From the NCBI RefSeq assembly GCF_006438785.1, contig NZ_RCZB01000006.1:1-64000 (forward strand): a stretch of DNA of 64,000 nt, in the 5' to 3' direction. Of the stretch, positions 36,343-44,733 are shown piece after piece. Source of the DNA: Rhodanobacter glycinis (GTDB lineage: Bacteria > Pseudomonadota > Gammaproteobacteria > Xanthomonadales > Rhodanobacteraceae). Both the position numbers and the translations under genes were made by a program. The notes below the pieces were generated by a model, which saw only the letters and a program-made list of their open reading frames with translations, did not search any database and was not told the DNA's origin. Position 1 is the first letter of the stretch. The number at the start of each line of letters is the position of its first letter.

Positions 36343-37080
36343 ATGTCCGAAGCCATGATTTCACGTCGCGCACTCGTCACCGGCGGCAGCGGCGAACTCG
36401 GTGGCGCAATCTGCCATGCGCTCGCCGTTGCCGGCTGGCAGGTGATCGTGCATGGCCACCAGAGCCTGACCCGAGCCGAGGAGACCGCGGCGGCGATCCG
36501 CGCAGCTGGCGGCAGTGCGCAGGCGCTGGCGTTCGACGTCACCGACGCGGAGGTGACCCGTGCCGCGCTGGACGTGCTGCTGTCCGAAGGGCCGATCCAT
36601 GCGCTGATCAACAACGCCGGTATCCACGACGACGCGCCGATGGCGGGGATGAGTGACGAGCAGTGGCACCGGGTGATCGACGTCTCGCTGCACGGCTTCT
36701 TTCATGTCACCCAGCCGCTGCTGCTGCCGATGGCGCGCGCGCGTTTCGGCCGCATCGTCTCGATCGGCTCGGCCGCCGCGCAGCTGGGCAATCGCGGCCA
36801 GACCAACTACGCGGCGGCGAAGGCCGCGCTGGTTGGCGCCAGCAAGTCGCTGGCACGCGAGATGGCCTCGCGCGGCATCACCGTCAACGTGGTCGCGCCC
36901 GGCGTGATCGAAGGCCGCATGGCCGATGCGGCGTTTCCGCCGGAGCGCATTCGCGAGCTGGTGCCTGCGCAGCGCGCCGGCAAGCCGGAGGAAGTCGCCG
37001 CGCTGGTCGCGTTCCTGTGCTCGGATGCCGCCGGCTACATCAACGGCCAGCTGATCGGCGTCAACGGCGGCATGGGCTGA
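36343..37080 (+). CDS. FabG-like 3-oxoacyl-ACP reductase of the pigment cluster
   Basis: A 245-residue short-chain dehydrogenase. It has the NAD(P)-binding TGGSGELGGA (normally TGGSRGIG; here S-G-E-L), NNAG at 90-93, catalytic S (SIGSAAA), Y and K in YAAAKAA, and PGVIEGRM. It reduces the 3-keto group during polyene extension. It is the last gene of the rightward operon and runs toward the halogenase-like gene on the other strand (11 bases between stops). Confidence 0.9.
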   Translation: MSEAMISRRALVTGGSGELGGAICHALAVAGWQVIVHGHQSLTRAEETAAAIRAAGGSAQALAFDVTDAEVTRAALDVLLSEGPIHALINNAGIHDDAPMAGMSDEQWHRVIDVSLHGFFHVTQPLLLPMARARFGRIVSIGSAAAQLGNRGQTNYAAAKAALVGASKSLAREMASRGITVNVVAPGVIEGRMADAAFPPERIRELVPAQRAGKPEEVAALVAFLCSDAAGYINGQLIGVNGGMG

Positions 37081-37091
37081 TTGTCCCGACG

Positions 37092-38672
37092 TCAGGCTGC
37101 CGCGTTGAACAGCGGTGGTCGCGGCTGGCCCGACAGTGGCGCACGCAGGCGCGCATCGGCGCCGCCGGCCTGCAGCGTGAGTGCGTCGGCGATGCCGTCC
37201 AGCAGGCGCACGTTGTCGCGCAGCCGCGTGCGGATGCCGGCGTCGTCCAGCGGGTCGGTCAGCGAGGCGTTGAGCTCGGCAAACCACGTCAGTGCGCACT
37301 GGTCCAGCATTTCGCGCCGGCTCTGCCCGCCGCCGGCGGCATGCCACTGGCGGAACAGTTGCTGCATGCGCGTGTTCAATGCCTGGGCGTGCTCCAGTTC
37401 GGGACGCATGTCGCCGAGCAGGTTCAGATCGGTCAGCCGCTGCTGGAACATCAGCTGGCACAACACGCCCCAGTAGTAGGCGTAATCCCAGATCACCTTG
37501 GCCGGCAGCACTTCGGCGTTGCCGAACAGTGGGTACTGGTCGCGGAACAGCGCCAGCGTGTTCTCGTAGAACGAGAAGAACAGCTTCTCGTAGAAGTGTG
37601 CGTACGGCGCGATGTTGCGGCCGGCGCGGTCGTGACCGATCAGCGCCACGATGTATGTGTTGGCGATGGCGATGAAGTCGCTGCCCGGCGAATAGAACGG
37701 ATCCAGGAAGGTGCCGGCCTCGCCGGTCAGGGCCCAGCGGTCGGCCGAGAAAAGCTGCTTGCTGCTGTGCGAGTAGTCACGCAGGAAGCGGAAGTCGAGC
37801 AGGCTGTCGCGCTCGGCGGCGATTGCGCGGCCCATCGCCGGCTGACGTGCATGCAGCCATGCCAGCGCGAGTTCGAAATCGCGCATGCCCTCCAGCGGAT
37901 GCATCGCCGCGTCGGTGACGATGCCCACCGAGTGCGCGCCCGAACCCAGCGGAATCAGCCACGCCCAGTAGCCCGCACCCATCAGGTGGTTGGTCGAGCG
38001 CCAGCGCTCCGGCGGTGAAACACGTCCGCGCCAGTCGGCGTCGTCGGTCCAGCTATCGATGTCGAGCTTCGCACCCATGCGGAACCACACCGCGTTGGCA
38101 TGGTGGCCGTTGTCCAGGGTCAGCTCGAAGCGTCGGCGCAGCAGCGCCGCGCGGCCCGAAGCATCCAGCAGCCAGCGCGCGCCGGCGGTGTGTTCGCCGT
38201 CTGCGTCGATGAAGCGCACCGTGTGTGTCGCGCCGTGTTCGCCGACGGTGAAGCCCTTGACCGTGGCGCCGTCGCGGAAGTCGATGCCGCGTCGGCGCGC
38301 TTCCTCGCCGAGGAAGTTCTCGAAAATGCCGCGGTCGATCTGGTAGCTCGGAATCGGCAGGATCCGGCTGACTCCCAGCTCGGTGGTGTTGTGGACGTCG
38401 TCGCGCCCGTCGGAGAAGAAATAGCGCAGTCCGAACTTGCGGATGTGCGCTGTATCCATGTGCTCGCGCAGGCCCAGCGTGTGATCGAAGTAGTGCGCGC
38501 CGATCTCCACTGTCGACTCGCCGACCTTGTGTGCGGCGGCCGGCAAAGGGTGGTGATTACGCTCCAGCACCAGGATGTCCATGTCCGGAAATTCGCCGCG
38601 CAGCTGCAGCGCCAGACACAGGCCGGCCAGTCCACCGCCGAGGATTACCGCTTCGTGCGTCGTCTCGCTCAT
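37092..38672 (-). CDS. FAD-dependent tryptophan-halogenase-like enzyme of the pigment cluster (XanL-like)
   Basis: A 526-residue flavoprotein. It has an N-terminal FAD site (VILGGGLAGLCLALQLR, then LVLERN) and VGESTVEIG. It carries GYWAWLIP at 234-241, an exact match to the GxWxWxIP motif that marks FADH2-dependent halogenases. A later ALTGEAGTFLDPFYSPGSDF is the second FAD/substrate element. Xanthomonadins are brominated aryl polyenes, so ring halogenation is the expected role; the catalytic lysine cannot be assigned without alignment. It is the last gene of the leftward operon, separated from the antiporter by 55 bases. Confidence 0.83.
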   Translation of the reverse strand: MSETTHEAVILGGGLAGLCLALQLRGEFPDMDILVLERNHHPLPAAAHKVGESTVEIGAHYFDHTLGLREHMDTAHIRKFGLRYFFSDGRDDVHNTTELGVSRILPIPSYQIDRGIFENFLGEEARRRGIDFRDGATVKGFTVGEHGATHTVRFIDADGEHTAGARWLLDASGRAALLRRRFELTLDNGHHANAVWFRMGAKLDIDSWTDDADWRGRVSPPERWRSTNHLMGAGYWAWLIPLGSGAHSVGIVTDAAMHPLEGMRDFELALAWLHARQPAMGRAIAAERDSLLDFRFLRDYSHSSKQLFSADRWALTGEAGTFLDPFYSPGSDFIAIANTYIVALIGHDRAGRNIAPYAHFYEKLFFSFYENTLALFRDQYPLFGNAEVLPAKVIWDYAYYWGVLCQLMFQQRLTDLNLLGDMRPELEHAQALNTRMQQLFRQWHAAGGGQSRREMLDQCALTWFAELNASLTDPLDDAGIRTRLRDNVRLLDGIADALTLQAGGADARLRAPLSGQPRPPLFNAAA

Positions 38673-38727
38673 GCAGGCGCAGGCTCCAGGGTGCGTGTTG
38701 CGGATGTCGCAGGCAGTGGATGGTGGC

Positions 38728-39987
38728 TCAGTGCAGGTTGGGGTGGCGTGAGTTCGCCGGGGTGGTGCCTCGTCGGCGATGGCTGAAATACAGCAGCATC
38801 GGCGTGGTCATCATGGTGGTGACGATCGCCATCAGCAGCAGCAGGGTGAACATCTCGCGGCCGATCACGCCGGCATCGAGGCCGATCTTCAGCACGATCA
38901 GTTCGACCATGCCGCGCGCATTCATCAGCGAACCGACCGCAAAACTTTCGCGCCAGCCATGACCGCCAAGGCGCGCGCCCAACGCGCCGCCGAATACCTT
39001 GCCGACCACCGCCACCGCGAGGATCAGTGCGAACGCGCCGAGCGCCTCGCCGTGGAACGCATCGACGCTGGTGCTGAGGCCGGTCAGCGCGAAGAACACC
39101 GGCATGAGCGCGATCACTGCGACGTGTTCCAGCCGCTCGATCAGCCCGGCCAGCAGTGCGTCGTCGCGCGGCAGGCAAAGGCCGAACACGAACGCGCCGA
39201 ACACGGCGTGCAGATGCAGCCACTCGGTCATGGCGGCACAGCCGAGCGCGCCGATCAGCAGCACGGCGAGCACGCCGCCGGCAGGGCGTCCATCCGTCGC
39301 ATGCCGCGCCAGCCAGCGCCGCAATAGCGGACGCAGCACGCCGAAGCACAGCACCAGCATCGCGCCGACCCCGAGCACGCTGCGCCAGAACGGTGTCCAG
39401 TCGCCATGTGCGGAGATCAGCGCCACGGTGAGCGCGAGCAGGATCCACGCCAGCACGTCGGCCATCGCCGCCGCGGTGAGCGCGAGCTGGCCTACCGGCG
39501 TGTGCGTGAGATGGCGATCCTTCAGGATGCGCGCCAGCACCGGCATCGCGGTGATCGCCATCGACGCGGCCATGAACAGCGCGAATGGCCAATACGCAAT
39601 GCCGGCCGGCGCGTAGCGCGCATGCAGCATCGGCGTGATCAGCAGGGCCAGGCCGATCGGCAGCGCCACCGCGAGGCCGCCGACCGCGCCGGCCGCGCGC
39701 AAGGTCTGTCGCACGCCACCGGGCAGACGCAGTTCGGCACCGACGATGAACATGAAAAGCACCAGGCCGATCTGGCTCAGTCCGTCCAGTGCCGGCAGGC
39801 TGGCCGGCGCGAACAGCCAGCCCTGCCACGCCGGTGCCAGTGCACCGAACACCAGCGGGCCCAGCGCCAGGCCGGCGATCATCTCGCCGATCACCGGCGG
39901 CTGGCCGATCCAGCGCAGCAGCCAGGCCAGCCCGCGCGCGGTGAGCAGAATCACCACCAACTGCACCAGCAGCAGCGCGTGGCCCAT
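38728..39987 (-). CDS. CPA2/Kef-type cation:proton antiporter
   Basis: A 419-residue membrane protein with about 12 hydrophobic segments and the Na+/H+ exchanger fold. It has IGQPPVIGEMIAGLALGPLVFG near the N-terminus, IGLVLFMFIVGAELRLPGG and a C-terminal SLMNARGMVELIVLKIGL. No RCK/TrkA-N domain is present, so it is the short form. It sits between the glycosyltransferase (4 bases) and the halogenase, clearly inside the pigment operon. A role in ion or halide supply or pH balance during export is possible but unsupported. Confidence 0.85.
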   Translation of the reverse strand: MGHALLLVQLVVILLTARGLAWLLRWIGQPPVIGEMIAGLALGPLVFGALAPAWQGWLFAPASLPALDGLSQIGLVLFMFIVGAELRLPGGVRQTLRAAGAVGGLAVALPIGLALLITPMLHARYAPAGIAYWPFALFMAASMAITAMPVLARILKDRHLTHTPVGQLALTAAAMADVLAWILLALTVALISAHGDWTPFWRSVLGVGAMLVLCFGVLRPLLRRWLARHATDGRPAGGVLAVLLIGALGCAAMTEWLHLHAVFGAFVFGLCLPRDDALLAGLIERLEHVAVIALMPVFFALTGLSTSVDAFHGEALGAFALILAVAVVGKVFGGALGARLGGHGWRESFAVGSLMNARGMVELIVLKIGLDAGVIGREMFTLLLLMAIVTTMMTTPMLLYFSHRRRGTTPANSRHPNLH

Positions 39988-39991
39988 GGCG

Positions 39992-40747
39992 TCAGCCGGT
40001 CACGTTGGTGATGACGATTGGCGCGGCGCGCGAACGGCGATAGCTGGCGATGAAGTTGCCGTAGTGGATAACGCGGCCGATGGTGTACGTGGTGATGCGG
40101 GTGACGTCGCCGACCGGATTGAAGTGGCTCAGGCGGAATTCGCCGTGGTAGCGCGAGGCGATCGGCACCGAGACCACGCCGAGTTTCTTCTCGCGCGAAG
40201 CGACGATCAGGATCGCCGCCTCGAACACGAAGTTCTCCGCCGGCAGGTCGACCAGATCCAGTGCCGGGCGCGGATACCAGCGCTGACCGCTTTGCGTATC
40301 GGCGATCGGCTGCGCGCACGCCCAGGAGATGCCCCAATCGGCCACCGCATTGGCACGACGACGGCCCTTGGGCTGCTGCTCGCGATCGAGCAGGCGCGCG
40401 CCGATCACGATGTGGTTGGGGTATTGCGCGGCGGCAGCCACGATGCGCGGGATGTCGCTGGCCAGATGCTGGCCGTCGCCGTCCATGGTGAGTACGGCGT
40501 CGTAGCCTTGCCGCAGCGCCTCGCGAAAGCCGCGCCGCAGGGCTTCGCCCTTGCCGCAGCGTTCGGTGTGGCGCAGCAGCGTCACCGGCAGGCTGGCGAC
40601 GATCTCCGGGGTGCGGTCGTTCGAGCCATCGTCGATCACGATCACCGGCGCGCCCAGCGCGAGCACGGACTCGACCACCGAGCGGATCGCGGCCTCTTCG
40701 TTGAGGCAGGGAATCAGCACGCACCAGCGCGCGACAGCAGTGTTCAA
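39992..40747 (-). CDS. GT2 family glycosyltransferase of the pigment cluster
   Basis: A 251-residue family 2 glycosyltransferase. It has the N-terminal LIPCLNEE and VIVIDDGSNDRT nucleotide-binding segments and the metal-binding MDGDGQH (DxD-type). A C-terminal FRLSHFNPVGDVTRITTY part follows. There is no transmembrane helix. It may glycosylate the pigment head or its lipid anchor, like the dolichyl-phosphate-type synthases it resembles. It starts with TTG at 40747, whose bases overlap the stop of the ketosynthase-like gene (TTGA), so translation is coupled and probably weak. Confidence 0.85.
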   Translation of the reverse strand: MNTAVARWCVLIPCLNEEAAIRSVVESVLALGAPVIVIDDGSNDRTPEIVASLPVTLLRHTERCGKGEALRRGFREALRQGYDAVLTMDGDGQHLASDIPRIVAAAAQYPNHIVIGARLLDREQQPKGRRRANAVADWGISWACAQPIADTQSGQRWYPRPALDLVDLPAENFVFEAAILIVASREKKLGVVSVPIASRYHGEFRLSHFNPVGDVTRITTYTIGRVIHYGNFIASYRRSRAAPIVITNVTG

Positions 40748-41532
40748 GCGACGTTCTCCATGTCGATCCGCAATCCCAGTGTAGCGGCGGCCGCGAGCTG
40801 GCAGTGACCCGGCCCGCCGGCCAGCAGGGCCAGCAACGACAGGCCCGCCGCCGAAGGATTGCCGGCACGCCAGCCGGCCAGCGGCTCGTCAAGCGGCGTG
40901 TCGGGGCTTGCCGCGGTCAGCCGCAGGTCCAGTTGCGCCAGTGTCGACGGACCGGCCCGCGGCGCCAGCACCAGCGCGCAGCCGAACGGTTGGCGGCAGC
41001 CGGTGACTTCGTCCAGCGGCCCGCTGCCGGCGGTATCGCTGCAGACCAGCAGCACTGCGCGTTGTTCGGCCAGCACCTGGCTGACTGCTTCGAGCAGGCC
41101 GGCGCCGAAACTGGCGCGCTGTGCGGCCACCGCGGTGGAAGGCGCATGGCAACCGGTGGCGATCGTCCAGTAGCCGACCGGTGCGTTGTGCACCGAATTG
41201 TGGAAACGGATCGGCGACAGCTCGGTCGGCGCCTGCGCCAGCGTGGCGCACATGTAATCGGTGATCGGCTGATCGCCGTGCGAGGAGGCGAACACGCAGG
41301 CCAGCGTGGCGGCATCACGGCCGCTCATCGCCACCGCCTGCCCGGCCACCTCGACCGCCAGCAGCACGCTTTCCGGCGCGCGGCGACGTTCGTTTGGCGG
41401 AAGCGTGGCGGCGGCGGGCCGCACCGGCGGCGTCGGCATGGCGCCGGCCAGCAGGGTCTGCAAGGCGCTGAAGTCGGCCAGCTGCGGCGACCACAGGCCG
41501 ATGCCTTCCACGTACACACGCGACGCACTCAT
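40744..41532 (-). CDS. beta-ketoacyl synthase-like protein, N-terminal domain only (ApeC/chain-length-factor-like)
   Basis: A 262-residue short ketosynthase-like protein (Ketoacyl-synt_2 type). The region FASSHGDQPITDYMCATLAQ and HNSVHNAPVGYWTIATGCHAPSTAVAA mirrors the N-terminal half of a KS; C128 occupies the region before the usual nucleophile (ATGCHAPSTA). The C-terminal thiolase half is missing, as in the family. In aryl-polyene systems such a subunit pairs with a full KS and helps set chain length. It overlaps the full KS by 4 bases (ATGA). Confidence 0.82.
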   Translation of the reverse strand: MSASRVYVEGIGLWSPQLADFSALQTLLAGAMPTPPVRPAAATLPPNERRRAPESVLLAVEVAGQAVAMSGRDAATLACVFASSHGDQPITDYMCATLAQAPTELSPIRFHNSVHNAPVGYWTIATGCHAPSTAVAAQRASFGAGLLEAVSQVLAEQRAVLLVCSDTAGSGPLDEVTGCRQPFGCALVLAPRAGPSTLAQLDLRLTAASPDTPLDEPLAGWRAGNPSAAGLSLLALLAGGPGHCQLAAAATLGLRIDMENVA

Positions 41533-42734
41533 GCGGCAAATCCCGCGCGCGCAAACGCGAGGCAGGCATTGTTGCCGCCGAAGCCGAACGAATTGCTCAG
41601 CGCCACGTCGACGCGCTGCTGCTCGCTGCGCCAGGCGAACTGCGCGCCGCAGACCGGATCGGGCGTGGCGCCGCCGAGGTTGCCGGGAATCAGGCCGTGC
41701 TCGATCGCCAGCAACGCGATGGTTGCCTCCACGATCCCGGCGGCGCCCAGCGTGTGGCCGGTGAAACCCTTGGTGGAGCTGGCCCGCGTGCGCGGCGGAA
41801 ACGCGCGACTGACCAGTGCGGCCTCCACTTCGTCGTTCTTCTGGCTGGCGGTGCCGTGCAGGTTGATGTAATCGACCTGCGCCGCATCCAGGCCGGCGCG
41901 GGCCAGCGCGTCGTTCAGTGCCAGCTCGGCGCCGAGCCCCTCCGGATGCGGGGTGGACATGTGATGCGCATCGCTGGCCTCGCCGTAGCCGAGCAGTTGC
42001 GGCGCGTCCGGCGCCAGCTCGGCACGCTCCAGCAGGGCGAAGCCGGCCGCCTCGCCGATCGAGATGCCGTCGCGCGCTGCATCGAACGGCCGGCAGGGCG
42101 CAGACGACACCAACTCCAGCGCGTTGAAGCCGAACAGCACGCTGTCGCACAGGGTATCGACGCCGCCGACCACGGCCGCATCGACCAGGCCGAGCCGGAT
42201 CATCCGCTCGGCATTGGCGAACACCTTGGCGCTGGACGAGCAGGCGGTGGAGATGGTCAGGCACGGGCCTTCGAGTTCCAGCACGGCCGCGACGAAGGCG
42301 GCCAGCGAATGAGGCGTGTGGATCATCGGCCGCAGCATGTCGTCGGCAAAACCGCCATCGGCATCGAGCCGGCGATAGGCTTCCTCGGTGGCGCCGATGC
42401 TGGCGGTGGAGGTGCCCAGCAGCAGCGCGACGCGCGCGGCGCCGTAGCGGCTGCGCGCCGCGCGCACCCGTTCGAGGAAGCCGTCCTGGTTCAGACCCAG
42501 CCAGGCCAGCCGGTTGTTGCGGCAATCCCAGCTGGCGAGCGCGGCGGGCAGCGCGGCGTCTTCCACGCCGTCGACACGGCCGATCCAGCAGGCCAGCGGC
42601 ACGCTGCTGATGTCGTTCGGGCGCAATCCGCTGCGGGCATGCCGAAGCGCATCGAGCTGCGCCGCAAGGCCACTGCCGATGGCGGACGTGGCGGTGTACG
42701 CGGTGACCGCGAGTGGTGTCATCGGAAAGGGCAT
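41529..42734 (-). CDS. FabB/FabF-type beta-ketoacyl-ACP synthase of the pigment cluster (XanK-like)
   Basis: A 401-residue condensing enzyme with a complete Cys-His-His triad: C165 (STACSSSA), H293 (NLHGTASQ) and H327 (GFTGHTLGA). It elongates the ACP-bound starter with malonyl units to build the polyene. The C-terminal NSFGFGGNN motif is intact. ATG 42734 has an AGG 7 bases upstream; ATG 42722 is an alternative. It is the first gene of the leftward operon, which reaches 37092. The promoter is expected in 42735-42855, where no clear elements were seen. Confidence 0.92.
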   Translation of the reverse strand: MPFPMTPLAVTAYTATSAIGSGLAAQLDALRHARSGLRPNDISSVPLACWIGRVDGVEDAALPAALASWDCRNNRLAWLGLNQDGFLERVRAARSRYGAARVALLLGTSTASIGATEEAYRRLDADGGFADDMLRPMIHTPHSLAAFVAAVLELEGPCLTISTACSSSAKVFANAERMIRLGLVDAAVVGGVDTLCDSVLFGFNALELVSSAPCRPFDAARDGISIGEAAGFALLERAELAPDAPQLLGYGEASDAHHMSTPHPEGLGAELALNDALARAGLDAAQVDYINLHGTASQKNDEVEAALVSRAFPPRTRASSTKGFTGHTLGAAGIVEATIALLAIEHGLIPGNLGGATPDPVCGAQFAWRSEQQRVDVALSNSFGFGGNNACLAFARAGFAA

Positions 42735-42855
42735 CGCGAAAGCCTAGCGGTCACCCTGCAGCTTGCCTAGCCTGCAGCCGACCCGTCCGCAGGCGGTGAT
42801 GCATGGTGGTCATGGCGGCATGAACGCGCCGCGAACACCGGCCGGTTAGACTGAC

Positions 42856-43575
42856 ATGCTCGTCATCGCACAGCGGTCAACCATGCCATCGAACCGACGT
42901 ACCTGGCGCTACCTGCGCGACCGCGATGTGCAGCATGCCGCGGTGGTGACCGTGCTGGCGCTGGTATTGAGCGCGGGCCTGGTCTGGCTGGCTTACCTGA
43001 TCCACGTCTGCCGGATTGCCGCGCGCAGTCCGCTGGTGCCACCGCGGCGGATGATCGCGCTGGTGTTCGGCCGCCGGCTCGAAGGCGATGCGCCGGAACA
43101 CGATTATCAGCAGCGCCTGAGCCGTACCCTGATGCTGACGCAACAAGCGCAGGTCGATCATGTACTGCTGCTCGGTGGTTGCAGTGGTGGCCAGCGCAGC
43201 GAAGCATGCGCCGGCCATGCCTGGCTGCAACGGCATGGCCTGCCCGGCCATGTGCGGGTGCAGCTGGAACAGGACTCGGTCGATTCGCTGGAGAACCTGC
43301 GCCATGCGCGGCGCCTGCTGCTGGCGCAGGCGAACGACGCCGGCTTGCCGCCGGTGGCGCTGGTGACCAGTCGCTATCACCTCGCCCGCTGCCTGTTGCT
43401 GGCGCGCCGGCTCGGCTTTACCGGCTTGCCGGTGGCCGCCGAGCCGGCACTGCCGCGGCACCGACGCTATCTCGGCCTGCTGCTGCTCGAGGCGAGCTAC
43501 CTGATGTGGATTGATCTGGGCCTGCGCTGGGCGCAGCTGATCGGGCATCGACGGATGCGTGCGCGGATCAGCTGA
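42856..43575 (+). CDS. YdcF/ElyC family (DUF218) membrane protein
   Basis: A 239-residue protein with one N-terminal transmembrane helix (about 28-50), then a DUF218 domain: IALVFGRRLEGDAPEHDY, VDHVLLLGG, LEQDSVDSLENLRHARRLL and ALVTSRYHLARCLLLARRLGF. Family members (SanA, ElyC, YdcF) face the periplasm, and ElyC is needed for lipid-carrier/peptidoglycan metabolism at low temperature, but substrates are unknown. M10 (42883) is an alternative start. It is divergent from the pigment operon and is not obviously part of it. Confidence 0.75.
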   Translation: MLVIAQRSTMPSNRRTWRYLRDRDVQHAAVVTVLALVLSAGLVWLAYLIHVCRIAARSPLVPPRRMIALVFGRRLEGDAPEHDYQQRLSRTLMLTQQAQVDHVLLLGGCSGGQRSEACAGHAWLQRHGLPGHVRVQLEQDSVDSLENLRHARRLLLAQANDAGLPPVALVTSRYHLARCLLLARRLGFTGLPVAAEPALPRHRRYLGLLLLEASYLMWIDLGLRWAQLIGHRRMRARIS

Positions 43576-43721
43576 TCAAAGCGGGTCGCGCGCATTGCCG
43601 GGTTGCAGCGATCCGCGCCGCTCCCTGGCGGGGCGGTTGTCGTCGGTGCACGTGGCGTCTCGCCGCAGCCGCCGGGCCGGATGGCTTGCTAAGCTGCCGC
43701 ATCGAATCGACGAGTCAGACG

Positions 43722-44624
43722 ATGAGCCAGCAAGCCGATCTTGCCGAAACCTTCCTGCGCGGATTGCAGGACCGCATCTGCGCGGCGATCGAGCAGCTCG
43801 ATGGCACGGCGCACTTCGAGGAGGACGCGTGGCAGCGCGCGGCGGGCGGCGGCGGGCGCACCCGCGTACTGCGCAATGGCGCGGTGTTCGAGCAGGCCGG
43901 GGTCAATTTCTCGCGCGTGTCCGGCACCCAGCTGCCACCCAGCGCCACCGCGCACCGGCCGGAACTGGCCGGCGGCAGCTTCATCGCCACCGGCGTCTCG
44001 CTGGTGCTGCATCCGAAGAATCCGCATGTGCCGACCACGCATGCGAACGTGCGCTATTTCGAGGCCAGCAGGGAAGGCGTGGAGCCGGTGTGGTGGTTCG
44101 GTGGCGGCTTTGACCTGACCCCATTCTACCCGCACGACGAGGATGCGCGGCACTGGCACACGGTGGCGCGTGACCTGTGCGGGCCGTACGGTATGGACGT
44201 CTATCCGCGCTACAAGAAGTGGTGCGACGAATACTTCTACCTGAAACATCGCGACGAGACGCGTGGCATCGGCGGGCTGTTCTACGACGATCTGAACGAG
44301 GGTGGTTTCGAGCGCTGCTTCGCGTTCACCCGTGCGGTCGGCGAAGGCTTTCTGGATGCGTATGGGCCGATCGTGACGCGCCGCATGGACACCTCTTACG
44401 GCGAGCGCGAGCGCGAGTTCCAGCTGTACCGGCGCGGCCGCTACGTGGAGTTCAACCTGGTCTACGACCGCGGCACGCTGTTCGGGCTGCAGTCCGGCGG
44501 GCGCACCGAGTCGATCCTGATGAGCCTGCCGCCGCGGGTGCGCTTCGAATACGCGTATACGCCGGAGCCGGGTTCGGCCGAGTCGCGACTGGCCGATTAT
44601 CTCAAGCCGCGTGACTGGGTATAA
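43722..44624 (+). CDS. hemF: oxygen-dependent coproporphyrinogen III oxidase
   Basis: A 300-residue enzyme that oxidatively decarboxylates coproporphyrinogen III to protoporphyrinogen IX in haem synthesis (E. coli protein about 299). The signature stretches VWWFGGGFDLTPFYP, YKKWCDEYFYLKHRDETRGIGG and RGRYVEFNLVYDRGTLFGLQ are present. ATG 43722 (MSQQADLAETF) is chosen over an upstream in-frame codon because it matches the family start. A REP pair follows. Confidence 0.96.
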   Translation: MSQQADLAETFLRGLQDRICAAIEQLDGTAHFEEDAWQRAAGGGGRTRVLRNGAVFEQAGVNFSRVSGTQLPPSATAHRPELAGGSFIATGVSLVLHPKNPHVPTTHANVRYFEASREGVEPVWWFGGGFDLTPFYPHDEDARHWHTVARDLCGPYGMDVYPRYKKWCDEYFYLKHRDETRGIGGLFYDDLNEGGFERCFAFTRAVGEGFLDAYGPIVTRRMDTSYGEREREFQLYRRGRYVEFNLVYDRGTLFGLQSGGRTESILMSLPPRVRFEYAYTPEPGSAESRLADYLKPRDWV

Positions 44625-44647
44625 GAACCCGTCCGGGCACGGGATTT

Positions 44648-44718
44648 GTGCGAGCGACTTCAGTCGCGATGCTGCTGAACTTCGTTGCGGAGAGCACCGC
44701 GACTGAAGTCGCTCGCAC
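44648..44718. repeat. REP-like inverted pair (REP doublet)
   Basis: GTGCGAGCGACTTCAGTCGC (44648-44667) faces its inverted copy GCGACTGAAGTCGCTCGCAC (44699-44718). Each half contains the palindrome GCGACTTCAGTCGC/GCGACTGAAGTCGC. The spacer is about 31 bases. It lies between convergent hemF and the exported repeat-protein gene, the usual place for REP/BIME elements. It is similar in design to the GCGACC/GGTCGC palindromes at 113-127 and 324-338. Confidence 0.85.
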
Positions 44719-44733
44719 AGATGGAACGCAAAC

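Noticed and set aside
43722..44624. hemF as part of the pigment cluster
   Set aside because: It is a standard haem-synthesis gene on the other strand, separated by a YdcF-like gene; proximity alone is not evidence.
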